This document shows, one piece after another, positions 1 through 7,698 of a DNA stretch of 35,060 nucleotides; the first letter of the stretch is position 1, and each line of letters begins with the position of its first letter. Source of the DNA: an uncultured Spirochaetales bacterium (GTDB lineage Bacteria; Spirochaetota; Spirochaetia; Sphaerochaetales; Sphaerochaetaceae); assembly GCA_944390025.1 (NCBI GenBank), contig CALXOK010000022.1:1-35060 (forward strand), written 5' to 3'. The notes under the pieces were generated by a model, which had not been told where the DNA came from, did not search any database, and saw only the letters and a list, made by a program, of their open reading frames with translations. Position numbers and translations under genes: made by a program.

Positions 1-146
1 TAGCACTAGAAAGTATATCATAAAAGAGAAATATTTAAAAGATGCAATGATGAAAAAAATTCCAAGATAATTCTTGGAAATTGAAAGAGTTGTATAACTT
101 GTTGATTCTGTAAAGTGCTTTTTAGCCTTAAAACTTTCTAGTGCTA
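1..146. repeat. 14-bp inverted repeat bounding a ~146-bp AT-rich segment (MITE-like or part of a larger element)
   Basis: TAGCACTAGAAAGT at 1-14 is the exact reverse complement of ACTTTCTAGTGCTA at 133-146. Between them is a smaller perfect hairpin, TTCCAAGA (60-67) and TCTTGGAA (72-79) with loop TAAT. Terminal inverted repeats around a short noncoding AT-rich segment resemble a miniature inverted-repeat element. The left arm touches the window edge, so the repeat may be longer and no target duplication can be checked. It could also be a terminator or operator of a gene outside the window. Confidence 0.4.
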
Positions 147-479
147 AAACTCAAAATACGGGATTCCTAATATTGCATCATATTTTGATGTTCCGTGCAT
201 AAAAATCACACAAGCAATGAGGGAATTAAGAATAACGCTCTGAATTTTTGCATCTGTTTGTATTTCCCTGTTATATCTTCCATATATCCAGTCAGAATTG
301 CCATCTTTACAGGAAAAACAAAATACGGTAAATAATACGAGGAAAAAATAATTCCAAAGTAAACTTTAATACTTGGGAGCAAAGGATAAAGGTGTCATTC
401 AACCGCCTTTGTGCGGCTGAAGCCGCAGTGGCACCATCACTGGCATGGAAGTGCTTTTCCGTGCTTTTCTGGTCAAGAG
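147..479. other. AT-rich gap before pcnB; weak minus-strand reading frame and one GC hairpin
   Basis: No convincing gene is present. On the minus strand an open frame runs from about 391 down to a TGA at 206-208; from its ATG at 302-304 it encodes 32 residues (MAILTGYMED...), and the codons upstream are hydrophobic. It might be the tail of a decayed membrane-protein gene, but I do not recognise it. At 412-427 there is a 7-bp GC-rich hairpin (TGCGGCT, GA, AGCCGCA) without a T-run, so it is not an obvious terminator. A possible -10 (TTTAAT, 365-370) has no clear -35. Confidence 0.3.
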
Positions 480-1649
480 ATGTTTACACGTTACAAGACG
501 GATGAGAAGGGCAGACGGAGCATTGTTGCGAAAGTCTACACCTCAAAAGAACATAACATTCATACCAGCCAGATAGACAAGGACTGTCTGTGGGTCGTGA
601 AGAAGCTCTGGGCAAGCGGGCATAAGGCCTATATTGTCGGCGGAGCTGTCCGTGACATGCTCCTTGGGCGCAGGCCGAAGGATTTCGATGTCGCGACCAG
701 TGCAAGTCCAAGACAGGTCCAGTCCGTTTTCTGGAACAGCCGTGCAATCGGAAAGCGTTTCCGCATTGTACACATATTCTTTGCCAATAAAATCATTGAA
801 GTCACAACATTCCGCTCGGATGAGGAGAATTTCGAAGAGGGGAAGAAAAACATCTTTGGAACCATCGAACAGGACTCAAGGCGCCGGGATTTTTCCCTCA
901 ATGCCCTGTATTACAATCCTCTTGACGGTCACCTGATTGATTTCAACAACTCGCTTGAGGACATCAGGAAAAAGAAGATACGCAGTCTCATTCCGCTTTC
1001 CTATTCCTTCAAGGAAGATCCTGTGAGGATGATACGTGCGGTCAAATACATGTGCACAACCGGTTTCTCGCTTGCCTGGGATGTGCGCTGGGCGCTGAGA
1101 CGTGACTGCGCAGAGGTTGAGAAAGTCTCTGTTTCAAGACTCACTGACGAGATGCTAAAGATTTTCACATCCGCCTCAAGTGCAAAGATCATAGCGGCCA
1201 TGCACAGATACAGGCTGCTTGGATACATCATGCCTGGTTATGATGTGTATGTTAGATACGCTCAGGTGAGTGATTCACTGGTACGCCTTGATGAGCTTGT
1301 CAGTGATGCACGCAAGGAAGGAAGGGACCTTGCCGGAGGCGAGATTCTTTATATCATCGCCAATCCTCTTGTGATGATAGAAGACGAGACTCTTGGCTAT
1401 GATGAGCAGGCAAAGGAAATCTTCCGCCAGATAAAGGTTCTCGTTGCTCCGATGACGCCTCCCAATTTCGAGATTGAGAAGGCTGCCGAGATGATTCTTT
1501 CTGAGCGCGGATACAGGAGTTCCGCTTCTAAAAAGAAGCTTCCTGCAAGGAAGAAGCCTTCAAACATCCAGAAGGCAAGAGCGAGAGCAGGTGCGAGGAA
1601 GAACGTGCGTAAGCCGCGCCCGGCATCAGTGCAGGAGCAGGACGCCTAA
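480..1649 (+). CDS. pcnB: Poly(A) polymerase / CCA-adding-type nucleotidyltransferase (PcnB family)
   Basis: This 389-residue protein is a class II nucleotidyltransferase that adds nucleotides to RNA 3' ends, most likely poly(A) tails. The head-domain motif GGAVRD is at about residues 54-59, and the metal-binding DFD is at 68-70 in RRPKDFDVAT. A second motif with RRRDFSLNALYYN and the EDPVRMIRAVKY motif follow. The C-terminus is a Lys/Arg-rich tail (from about residue 345), typical of PcnB and absent from most CCA enzymes. I chose ATG 480, which gives MFTRYKTDEKG, rather than GTG 411, because the 23 upstream codons cover a hairpin and read like noncoding DNA. No good Shine-Dalgarno precedes either start. 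The 3' end overlaps the convergent gene by 4 bp. Poly(A) polymerase versus CCA enzyme is inferred from the basic tail. Confidence 0.88.
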   Translation: MFTRYKTDEKGRRSIVAKVYTSKEHNIHTSQIDKDCLWVVKKLWASGHKAYIVGGAVRDMLLGRRPKDFDVATSASPRQVQSVFWNSRAIGKRFRIVHIFFANKIIEVTTFRSDEENFEEGKKNIFGTIEQDSRRRDFSLNALYYNPLDGHLIDFNNSLEDIRKKKIRSLIPLSYSFKEDPVRMIRAVKYMCTTGFSLAWDVRWALRRDCAEVEKVSVSRLTDEMLKIFTSASSAKIIAAMHRYRLLGYIMPGYDVYVRYAQVSDSLVRLDELVSDARKEGRDLAGGEILYIIANPLVMIEDETLGYDEQAKEIFRQIKVLVAPMTPPNFEIEKAAEMILSERGYRSSASKKKLPARKKPSNIQKARARAGARKNVRKPRPASVQEQDA

Positions 1650-2503
1650 CCCCATTCCTCTATTTCAATGGATACCTGATGAACGAGGATTCCGCCGTAT
1701 TTCTCGATACAGTCGGCAATGTATTCCTGCAAATCGCTCATCGTCTGCCCTATATAGTGCTTGAGCGGCACCTGCAGTGTCACGTTGATATCATACTCAT
1801 TGTTTTTAAGTGCGGTGGTGCGCACTCTTTTCACCTTGATTACCTTGTCGTATTCGTCAATGCAGTGCCTGACCATCTGAATCAGAGTGGTCTCGTTGAC
1901 ACTGTCCTTGTCGGGACGGCTGAATTCCGGGCGCACGATTGTCTTCTCGAAGCTCTGCTTTTTCTGGAAAGGCTTCTTCTTGCCGAAGAAGACTTTCATG
2001 CTGTCGTAGACAATCTGAGGGTAGTTGCGCGTTATTTCAATCGAAGGAACCGGAATGACATGCTTGCCTTCCGTGTACCGGATTCTCATCGCGGTCTCAA
2101 TCTCCTCCTGACTTGCCACCTCCTCGATATGGAAGACACGGGTAACTGGCGGAAGATTCAGTTTCTGGACAATCTTGTTGACCATCTTCTCACTGGTTCC
2201 GATTATGAGAATCTTCTTGTACTTCTCCCTCAGAAGGGCTTCTTCTACCTCCCTTCTGTGAGCCTCGTCGTCAAAGACAGCTGTTTTGACAGCCACGAGG
2301 AAGTTCGGATCCCGCTTGGCAGAGTGTCCTGCGAGAATCCTGTCGCCTTTAATCAGAAGTCCGTCATCTATAATCAGGTCAATATGGTATTTCTGGGCCA
2401 CCAGCTTGCTGTGATGGCTCTTGCCTGTGCCGGAGCGTCCGACAAGGGCATAGACCTTGATTCCGTTAAGATGTGAGAAAGCGAACTTGAAAAAGCGGTT
2501 CAT
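1646..2503 (-). CDS. P-loop NTPase with C-terminal Asp23/Gls24-like domain
   Basis: A 285-residue protein in two parts. The N-terminal part has a Walker A motif, GRSGTGKS (residues 22-29), followed by strand/helix segments such as IDLIIDDGLLI and KKILIIGTSEKMV. That indicates nucleotide binding without an obvious match to a named kinase. The C-terminal ~85 residues alternate beta-rich and helical segments (YDINVTLQVPLKHYIG, then an amphipathic helix, then GGILVHQVSIEIEEW), which resembles the Asp23/Gls24 (DUF322) fold. A short basic linker lies near residues 175-190. The function is unknown; Asp23-type domains are linked to the cell envelope in Firmicutes, but transferring that role here is inference. 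The gene is monocistronic, convergent with pcnB, and starts 8 bp after a consensus -10 with no Shine-Dalgarno. Confidence 0.8.
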   Translation of the reverse strand: MNRFFKFAFSHLNGIKVYALVGRSGTGKSHHSKLVAQKYHIDLIIDDGLLIKGDRILAGHSAKRDPNFLVAVKTAVFDDEAHRREVEEALLREKYKKILIIGTSEKMVNKIVQKLNLPPVTRVFHIEEVASQEEIETAMRIRYTEGKHVIPVPSIEITRNYPQIVYDSMKVFFGKKKPFQKKQSFEKTIVRPEFSRPDKDSVNETTLIQMVRHCIDEYDKVIKVKRVRTTALKNNEYDINVTLQVPLKHYIGQTMSDLQEYIADCIEKYGGILVHQVSIEIEEWG

Positions 2504-2511
2504 CAGAAGAA

Positions 2512-2541
2512 ATTATAGAGAAAAGAGGCGCATGCAGTCAA
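2512..2541 (-). promoter_or_regulatory. Near-consensus promoter giving a leaderless start
   Basis: On the minus strand: -35 TTGACT (2536-2541), an 18-bp spacer, -10 TATAAT (2512-2517), then only 8 bases (TTCTTCTG) before the ATG ending at 2501. The predicted transcription start is within about 2 nt of the start codon, and no Shine-Dalgarno can fit. Confidence 0.75.
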
Positions 2542-2648
2542 TTTTCTGAACCAGCAGGAAAGTCCTCTTTCTGCAAGACTGCTCCCGGAAACGTAGGAAA
2601 CACCCTTATTTCTCTTCACCGGAAGGGCCTGCAATGATGAAAGTTTGT

Positions 2649-2722
2649 TGTGCTTTTTCAATCAGTTGTTGTAATATGGAAGGCAAACTGTTATAGAAAA
2701 CATATCCAGAAAAAGGAAGGAG
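2649..2722 (+). promoter_or_regulatory. Likely rnf operon promoter and ribosome-binding site
   Basis: TTGTGC (2649-2654) and TAATAT (2673-2678) are separated by 18 bp, giving a plausible sigma-70 promoter about 50 bp before rnfC. A strong Shine-Dalgarno, GGAAGGAG (2715-2722), precedes ATG 2734. The 230-bp gap from 2504 to 2733 contains nothing else I can identify. Confidence 0.5.
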
Positions 2723-2733
2723 TATAAAGACAG

Positions 2734-4041
2734 ATGTTAAGGATATCCACCTTCAGGCGTGGTGGTGTTCATCCTGACGACAAGAAAGAGCTGTCCAGAG
2801 GCTCGGCTGTTGAAACGCTGCCGATGCCGTCTAAGCTTGTTGTACCTCTGAGCCAGCATCTTGGTGCCCCTGCAAAGGCAGTCAAGGCGAAAGGCGATAC
2901 AGTGGTGAAGGGCGAGAAGATAGGTGTTGCCAGTTCTTTTGTCAGTGCGGATGTCCACTCTCCATGTTCAGGAACCATTTCTGATGTCACAACAGTCCGC
3001 CTTGCAAACGGTGCTTCTTGTGAGGCTGTTGTCATCACACCGGATGCGGTTCAGCCGGAAATGTACAATGTCCGCTATGACTGGAAGAATGAGAGCCCGT
3101 CAGCCCTGCTTGAGACAATCAAGGACATGGGCATTGTAGGAATGGGTGGTGCCACATTCCCCGTGCATGTAAAACTCGCGGTTCCTGAGGGAAAGAAGGC
3201 TGAGTACCTTGTCATCAATGCGGTTGAATGCGAGCCGTATCTCACAAGCGATTACCGCTCTCTGATGGAGCGCACGGATGAGACTCTTGAGGGCATCATG
3301 ATTCTTGACCGCATCCTCTCTCCTGAACATATCGTAATCGGTATTGAGGCCAACAAGATGGATGCCGCACAGCTGCTTGAGGAGCACATAAAGAGTCACG
3401 GCTATCCTGTTGAGGTCCAGCCCCTGAAGATGAAGTATCCTCAGGGAGATGAGAAACAGCTTCTCAAGGCGGTCACAGGACGTGAGGTTCCTTCCGGCAA
3501 GCTCCCGATAGACATCGGTGCTGTCGTTTGCAACGCGGGAACTGTCTATGCTGTTTATGAAGCATGCGTGTTCCACAAGCCGCTCATCGAGAGAATCGTC
3601 ACAGTCTCCGGAGAGGCGGTGAAGAATCCCAAGAACATTCTCTCACCTGTCGGTGCGAGCGCAGCGGACCTTCTTGCCTTTGCCGGCGGCTACAACACTG
3701 ATAACGTTGACAAGCTTATCAGCGGCGGCCCGATGATGGGCTTTGCCTTTGCGGATGAGCAGTGCCCGGTCACAAAAGGCACCAGCGGAATCCTGGCTCT
3801 CAAAGGTGCTGACCTTGAAGCTGGTGTCTGTGTCTCATGCGGCAAATGTGTGGCGCACTGCCCGATGGGGCTTATGCCAAACAGGATGTTCAGGAACATA
3901 AAGAACGGACGCTACAAGGAAGCTCTTGATCTCGGTCTTCTGGACTGCAAGGAGTGCGGATGCTGTGCATTCATCTGCCCGGCTCATCTGCCTCTTGTCC
4001 AGGGCTTCAAGCTTGGAAAGAAAATGGGGAGGAAAAAGTGA
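2734..4041 (+). CDS. rnfC: Rnf complex subunit RnfC (NADH-binding, iron-sulfur)
   Basis: This 435-residue peripheral subunit of the ferredoxin:NAD+ oxidoreductase carries the NAD(H)/flavin-binding domain and passes electrons through two [4Fe-4S] clusters. The N-terminus is the usual RnfC start (TFRRGGVHPDDKKE). The nucleotide-binding GMGGATFPVHVK lies near residue 138 and the INAVECEPYLTSDYR motif follows at about 162. Cluster motifs CVSCGKCVAHCP and CKECGCCAFICP are near residues 367 and 407. Length matches short RnfC proteins that lack the long Ala/Lys-rich tail of enterobacterial homologues. First gene of a six-gene operon in the order C-D-G-E-A-B, with a strong Shine-Dalgarno; its TGA overlaps the rnfD ATG by one base. 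Confidence 0.97.
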   Translation: MLRISTFRRGGVHPDDKKELSRGSAVETLPMPSKLVVPLSQHLGAPAKAVKAKGDTVVKGEKIGVASSFVSADVHSPCSGTISDVTTVRLANGASCEAVVITPDAVQPEMYNVRYDWKNESPSALLETIKDMGIVGMGGATFPVHVKLAVPEGKKAEYLVINAVECEPYLTSDYRSLMERTDETLEGIMILDRILSPEHIVIGIEANKMDAAQLLEEHIKSHGYPVEVQPLKMKYPQGDEKQLLKAVTGREVPSGKLPIDIGAVVCNAGTVYAVYEACVFHKPLIERIVTVSGEAVKNPKNILSPVGASAADLLAFAGGYNTDNVDKLISGGPMMGFAFADEQCPVTKGTSGILALKGADLEAGVCVSCGKCVAHCPMGLMPNRMFRNIKNGRYKEALDLGLLDCKECGCCAFICPAHLPLVQGFKLGKKMGRKK

Positions 4042-5102
4042 TGAAAACAGTAAGTGCAAGCCCCCATGTCCATACATCGATGGATATAAGAAAGAGCATG
4101 CTCTTCGTGCTTATTGCCCTGCTTCCTTCCTGTATCTGGGGCGTATATGCCTTCGGTCTGAGGGCTCTGCTGGTGCTTGCCGTCTCAGTGGCGGCATCCC
4201 TTCTCACAGAGTTCCTTCTCGGCCTTATCGACAAGAAGAACACGCTTCCTGACCTCTCAGCAGCTGTCACAGGACTTCTCATCGGCATGAACATGCCTCC
4301 TGAGATTCCTCTCTACATACCGGTCATCGCATCATTCTTTGCCATCTTCGTCGTCAAGTGGACCTTCGGCGGCCTTGGATGCAACTGGATGAATCCGGCC
4401 CTTGCAGGAAGGGTTTTCGTATTCTTCTCATTCTCATCAGCGATGAGCACTTTCACAGCTCCGAGAGCTCTCAGGGCAGATGTGCTTGCAAGCGCGACTC
4501 CGCTTTCAGCCGTTAAGACAGCCATCTCATCGGGAATGCAGAATATGGATTATGAAGGAGTGCTGGGCCAGCTCGGCTATACTGCGACATCTTTCGCACA
4601 GAGCATCAGCGGCGCTCTCGGCATCTCTCCGTACACAGTGGATGCTTTCTTCGGAAACATCGGAGGCTGTATCGGAGAAGTCAGTGCTCTGGCTCTTCTT
4701 ATCGGAGGCATCTTCCTGATTGCCACAAAGGTCATCACCTGGCATATCCCGGTTGTCTATCTCGGCTCATTCAGCATTCTCAGCTGGGTCTTCGGCGGAC
4801 TGCGCGCCGGAACGGGTCTTTTCTCAGGTGAGATTCTCATGCCGCTTTTCACAGGCGGTCTCATGCTCGGAGCGTTCTTCATGGCAACTGACTGGGTCAC
4901 GACTCCGACAACGAAGAAAGGTGAGGTCATCTTCGCAATAGGCTGCGGTTTCTTCACCTTCCTCATCCGCTATTTCGGCTCTCTTCCTGAAGGCGTGTCC
5001 CTGGCAATCATCCTGATGAACATCCTTACACCGACTATCGACAGATATGTCAGAGTGAAGAAGTTCGGCTATGTGAAACCGGTCAAGGAGGCAAAGAAAT
5101 GA
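4041..5102 (+). CDS. rnfD: Rnf complex subunit RnfD (membrane flavoprotein)
   Basis: A 353-residue integral membrane subunit, homologous to NqrB, that carries a covalently bound FMN. Start ATG 4041 overlaps the rnfC stop (TGATG) and follows GGGGAGG; the reading frame is open further upstream but only as rnfC antiframe. About nine hydrophobic segments are visible. NWMNPALAGRVF (about residue 115) is a family hallmark, and SATPL with Thr153 matches the flavinylation site. The motif TDWVTTPTTKKGE near residue 280 is also characteristic. It is translationally coupled to rnfC and to rnfG (4-bp ATGA overlap). Confidence 0.96.
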   Translation: MKTVSASPHVHTSMDIRKSMLFVLIALLPSCIWGVYAFGLRALLVLAVSVAASLLTEFLLGLIDKKNTLPDLSAAVTGLLIGMNMPPEIPLYIPVIASFFAIFVVKWTFGGLGCNWMNPALAGRVFVFFSFSSAMSTFTAPRALRADVLASATPLSAVKTAISSGMQNMDYEGVLGQLGYTATSFAQSISGALGISPYTVDAFFGNIGGCIGEVSALALLIGGIFLIATKVITWHIPVVYLGSFSILSWVFGGLRAGTGLFSGEILMPLFTGGLMLGAFFMATDWVTTPTTKKGEVIFAIGCGFFTFLIRYFGSLPEGVSLAIILMNILTPTIDRYVRVKKFGYVKPVKEAKK

Positions 5103-5644
5103 AGCAGTACCTTAAAGTCGCCTTCACGCTTTTCGCCATCTGTGCCGTTGCCTCAATCCTGCTTGCCGCAATCAACCAGATTACGGCTCCACGTATTGCC
5201 TACAACACCCAGCAGGCCACAATTGCAACGCTTGAAGCGGTAAGCGGCGGTTATGAGCAGGGTGAGCAGAGACCGGGAAACGGGGAAAACGTGAATTACG
5301 TCGTTCCGCTTTATGACGGTCAGGAGATTGCCGGCTATATCCTTGAGCTGACAACCTCAGGTTATGGCGGTGAGATTGTAATGGCCACCAGTTATGATAC
5401 ACAAGGCGCTGTCATCGCATCCAAGATCATGAGTGACAGCGAGACCCCGGGACTTGGAAAGAACGCAGAGGAAAGCTGGTACATGGACATGTTCACCGGT
5501 CTTGGCTCTGACAGACCGCTTCCCGAGAGCAAGAACGACCTTGCCGATCCTTCTCTCGTTTCCGGTGCCAGTGTCACATTCAACGGCGTCAGCTCTGCAA
5601 TCAGGGCAGGCTCCGAGTATGTCAGATCCCTGGGAGGCAGATAA
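5099..5644 (+). CDS. rnfG: Rnf complex subunit RnfG (FMN-binding), with Ser at the flavin-acceptor position
   Basis: A 181-residue protein with one N-terminal membrane anchor (about residues 7-27) and an extracytoplasmic FMN-binding domain. In the Rnf/Nqr families this domain carries FMN linked by ApbE to the Thr of an S-G-A-T motif. Here the segment is LVSGASVTFNG (near residue 159): the acceptor position is Ser, codon AGT, not Thr. The upstream motif DSETPGLGKNAEE is intact and typical of active FMN-binding domains. Length and context (rnfD overlap of 4 bp, rnfE one base downstream) are normal, so the gene is not decaying. Whether Ser is flavinylated cannot be told from sequence. Confidence 0.95.
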   Translation: MKQYLKVAFTLFAICAVASILLAAINQITAPRIAYNTQQATIATLEAVSGGYEQGEQRPGNGENVNYVVPLYDGQEIAGYILELTTSGYGGEIVMATSYDTQGAVIASKIMSDSETPGLGKNAEESWYMDMFTGLGSDRPLPESKNDLADPSLVSGASVTFNGVSSAIRAGSEYVRSLGGR

Positions 5645-5645
5645 T

Positions 5646-6290
5646 ATGTCACACATGAAAGAACTGACCAAGGGTATCTTCAAGGAGAACCCGACATTCA
5701 TAATCATGCTGGGTATGTGCCCGACACTCGGTGTCACGACTCAGGTCTTCAATGCCTTCGGAATGGGCGCAAGTGTCATGTTTGTCCTTCTGGGTTCGAA
5801 CATCTTCATTTCCGCATTGAGGAAAATCATTCCTGATTCAATAAGAATCCCGGCATACATCGTCGTCATCGCATCCTTCGTCACTATTGTCGAGATGGTG
5901 CTTCACGCCTTTGTCCCTGCAGTGTTCAACGCCCTTGGCGTCTACCTGCCGCTGATTGTTGTCAACTGCATCATCCTCGGACGTGCTGAGGCATTCGCAA
6001 ACAAGAACACAGTCCTTGACAGCGCTCTTGATGCAATCGGAATGGGAATCGGATTCACTCTGGCTCTCAGCCTGATTGCGGCAATCAGGGAAATCTTCGG
6101 TGCCGGTACCATCACGCTGTTCAATCTCAGCGAGACACAGCGCCTCGTAATCACGATTCCGGGTCTCAGCGAGAGTCCGGTGAGGGTCCTCACCCTTGCT
6201 GCCGGAGCCCTGCTTGTCATGGGCTACCTCAAGGCTTTCTTCACCTGGAAGACAGAGCACAGGAAAAACACTGAAGGAGGCAAGGCATGA
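5646..6290 (+). CDS. rnfE: Rnf complex subunit RnfE (membrane)
   Basis: A 214-residue, six-helix integral membrane subunit, paralogous to RnfA. Together the two form the membrane core that shuttles electrons through a shared iron-sulfur centre. The paired conserved cysteines are visible in GMCPTLGVT (about residue 25) and VVNCIILGRAEAFA (about residue 108). ATG 5646 lies one base after the rnfG stop and follows GGGAGG; the frame stays open upstream but only across rnfG. A second ATG at 5655 is possible. The stop overlaps the rnfA start (ATGA). Confidence 0.96.
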   Translation: MSHMKELTKGIFKENPTFIIMLGMCPTLGVTTQVFNAFGMGASVMFVLLGSNIFISALRKIIPDSIRIPAYIVVIASFVTIVEMVLHAFVPAVFNALGVYLPLIVVNCIILGRAEAFANKNTVLDSALDAIGMGIGFTLALSLIAAIREIFGAGTITLFNLSETQRLVITIPGLSESPVRVLTLAAGALLVMGYLKAFFTWKTEHRKNTEGGKA

Positions 6291-6880
6291 GCTATATCGC
6301 GATAATCATCACCTATGTCTTCATCCAGAACTTCATTCTGGTCCAGTTCATGGGTCTGTGCCCGTTCATCGGCGTCTCGAAAAACAGCGAGAGCGCTCTG
6401 GGCATGGGCATGGCTGTCACCTTCGTCACGGCTGTCGCAAGTGTAGTCTGCTATGCAGTCTATACATATCTTCTGATTCCCTTTGATCTGGCATACCTTG
6501 AGACGATTTCCTTCATTCTTGTCATTGCGGCCCTTGTCCAGATGGTTGAGATGGTGATCAGGAAGATGAGTCCCTCACTTTACAAGGCACTGGGAATCTT
6601 CCTTCCTCTCATCACGACCAACTGTGCGGTTCTCGGTATCGCAATCATCAACATCGATGAAGGCTACAACATGCTTGAGAGCTTCTTCGCAGGACTTGCC
6701 GCAGGGCTTGGTTTCACTCTTGCAATCGTCCTGATGAGCAACATCCGTGAAAAGCTTGAGCTGACACCTGTCAGAAGATGGTTCAAAGGCGTTCCAATCG
6801 CATTCATCAGTGCGGGACTGATGGCACTGGCCTTCATGGCCTTCGACAGCAGCCTGCTTACAAACCTGCATCTGGCCTGA
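6287..6880 (+). CDS. rnfA: Rnf complex subunit RnfA (membrane)
   Basis: A 197-residue integral membrane subunit with six predicted helices. Conserved half-motifs QFMGLCPFIGVS (about residue 22) and TTNCAVLGIAI (about residue 108) hold the cysteines that, with those of RnfE, ligate the intramembrane [2Fe-2S] cluster in the family. The length matches RnfA from other bacteria. It is coupled to rnfE by a 4-bp overlap and followed after 12 bp by rnfB. Confidence 0.97.
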   Translation: MSYIAIIITYVFIQNFILVQFMGLCPFIGVSKNSESALGMGMAVTFVTAVASVVCYAVYTYLLIPFDLAYLETISFILVIAALVQMVEMVIRKMSPSLYKALGIFLPLITTNCAVLGIAIINIDEGYNMLESFFAGLAAGLGFTLAIVLMSNIREKLELTPVRRWFKGVPIAFISAGLMALAFMAFDSSLLTNLHLA

Positions 6881-6892
6881 GGAGGAGAGAAA

Positions 6893-7693
6893 ATGTTCAT
6901 TGCGATTCTTTCAGCATTTCTTGTAATAGCTCTCATGGGCCTCATTCTCGGACTCGGTCTTGCTGTCGCGGACAAGAAACTTGCCGTCACAAAGGATGAG
7001 AAGCTTGTCCAGCTTGAGGAGAACATGCCTGGCGCAAACTGCGGAGGCTGCGGCTTTGCCGGATGCTCTGCCTACGCCGAGGCTGTTTTCAAGGGAGAGG
7101 CGGAAATCGGACTGTGCTCCCCCGGAGGAAGCGCCCTTGCCCAGAAGATGGGCGAAATCATGGGGAAGTCCGTCGACCTCACTCAGGAGAAGATGGTCGC
7201 CTATGTCCACTGCCGTGGCAACAAGGACGTGACAGAAACCCAGTTCAGCTACAGCGGTCTTGAGGACTGCAATGCCGCATACCTTCTACAGGCCGGACCC
7301 AATGCATGTAAGGAAGGCTGTCTGCATCTTGGCTCCTGCATGAAGGTCTGTCCTGCCGAAGCCATTTACAAGAACAGCGAGGGTTTCATTGTCGTTGATC
7401 CTGACAAGTGCATCGGATGCGGGAAGTGCACGGGTGTATGCCCGACAGGCGTTATCCGCCTGATTCCTGCAAGCGCGACATATGTCGTTGCCTGCAACAA
7501 CCATGAAAGCGGCGCGAAAGTCAGGAAGGAGTGCAAGGTCGGATGTATCGGCTGCAAGATCTGTGAAGTCAAGTTCCCGTCCTCCGGCTGCCATGTCACA
7601 TCCTTCCTCTCGTCAATCGATTACAGCGCGGACCACAGCCAGCTTGCTGAGGCCTGCGAGGCCTGTCCGCAGAAATGCATTGTCAAGAGGTGA
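6893..7693 (+). CDS. rnfB: Rnf complex subunit RnfB (ferredoxin-like), with a degenerate C-terminal cluster region
   Basis: This 266-residue subunit is the proposed entry point for ferredoxin electrons. After one N-terminal membrane helix comes the NCGGCGFAGC motif (about residue 48) with its distant fourth Cys. Two normal cluster motifs follow, GCLHLGSCMKVCP and CIGCGKCTGVCP. The C-terminal third corresponds to the extra two-cluster region of clostridial-type RnfB. Here the fourth Cys of the first motif is replaced (CIGCKICEVKFP) and the last motif is reduced to CEACPQKC. Strong Shine-Dalgarno GGAGGAGAG. It ends the rnf operon; the next gene follows after 5 bp. Confidence 0.95.
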   Translation: MFIAILSAFLVIALMGLILGLGLAVADKKLAVTKDEKLVQLEENMPGANCGGCGFAGCSAYAEAVFKGEAEIGLCSPGGSALAQKMGEIMGKSVDLTQEKMVAYVHCRGNKDVTETQFSYSGLEDCNAAYLLQAGPNACKEGCLHLGSCMKVCPAEAIYKNSEGFIVVDPDKCIGCGKCTGVCPTGVIRLIPASATYVVACNNHESGAKVRKECKVGCIGCKICEVKFPSSGCHVTSFLSSIDYSADHSQLAEACEACPQKCIVKR

Positions 7694-7698
7694 GCTGA

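Noticed and set aside
411..479. Upstream GTG start (411) for pcnB
   Set aside because: The added 23 residues (MRLKPQWHHHWHG...) cover a palindrome and do not resemble PcnB N-termini; ATG 480 fits better.
1679..2476. Long plus-strand open frame (265 codons) opposite the P-loop gene
   Set aside because: It is antisense to a protein with a clear Walker A and C-terminal domain, and its translation has no recognisable domain or ribosome-binding site.
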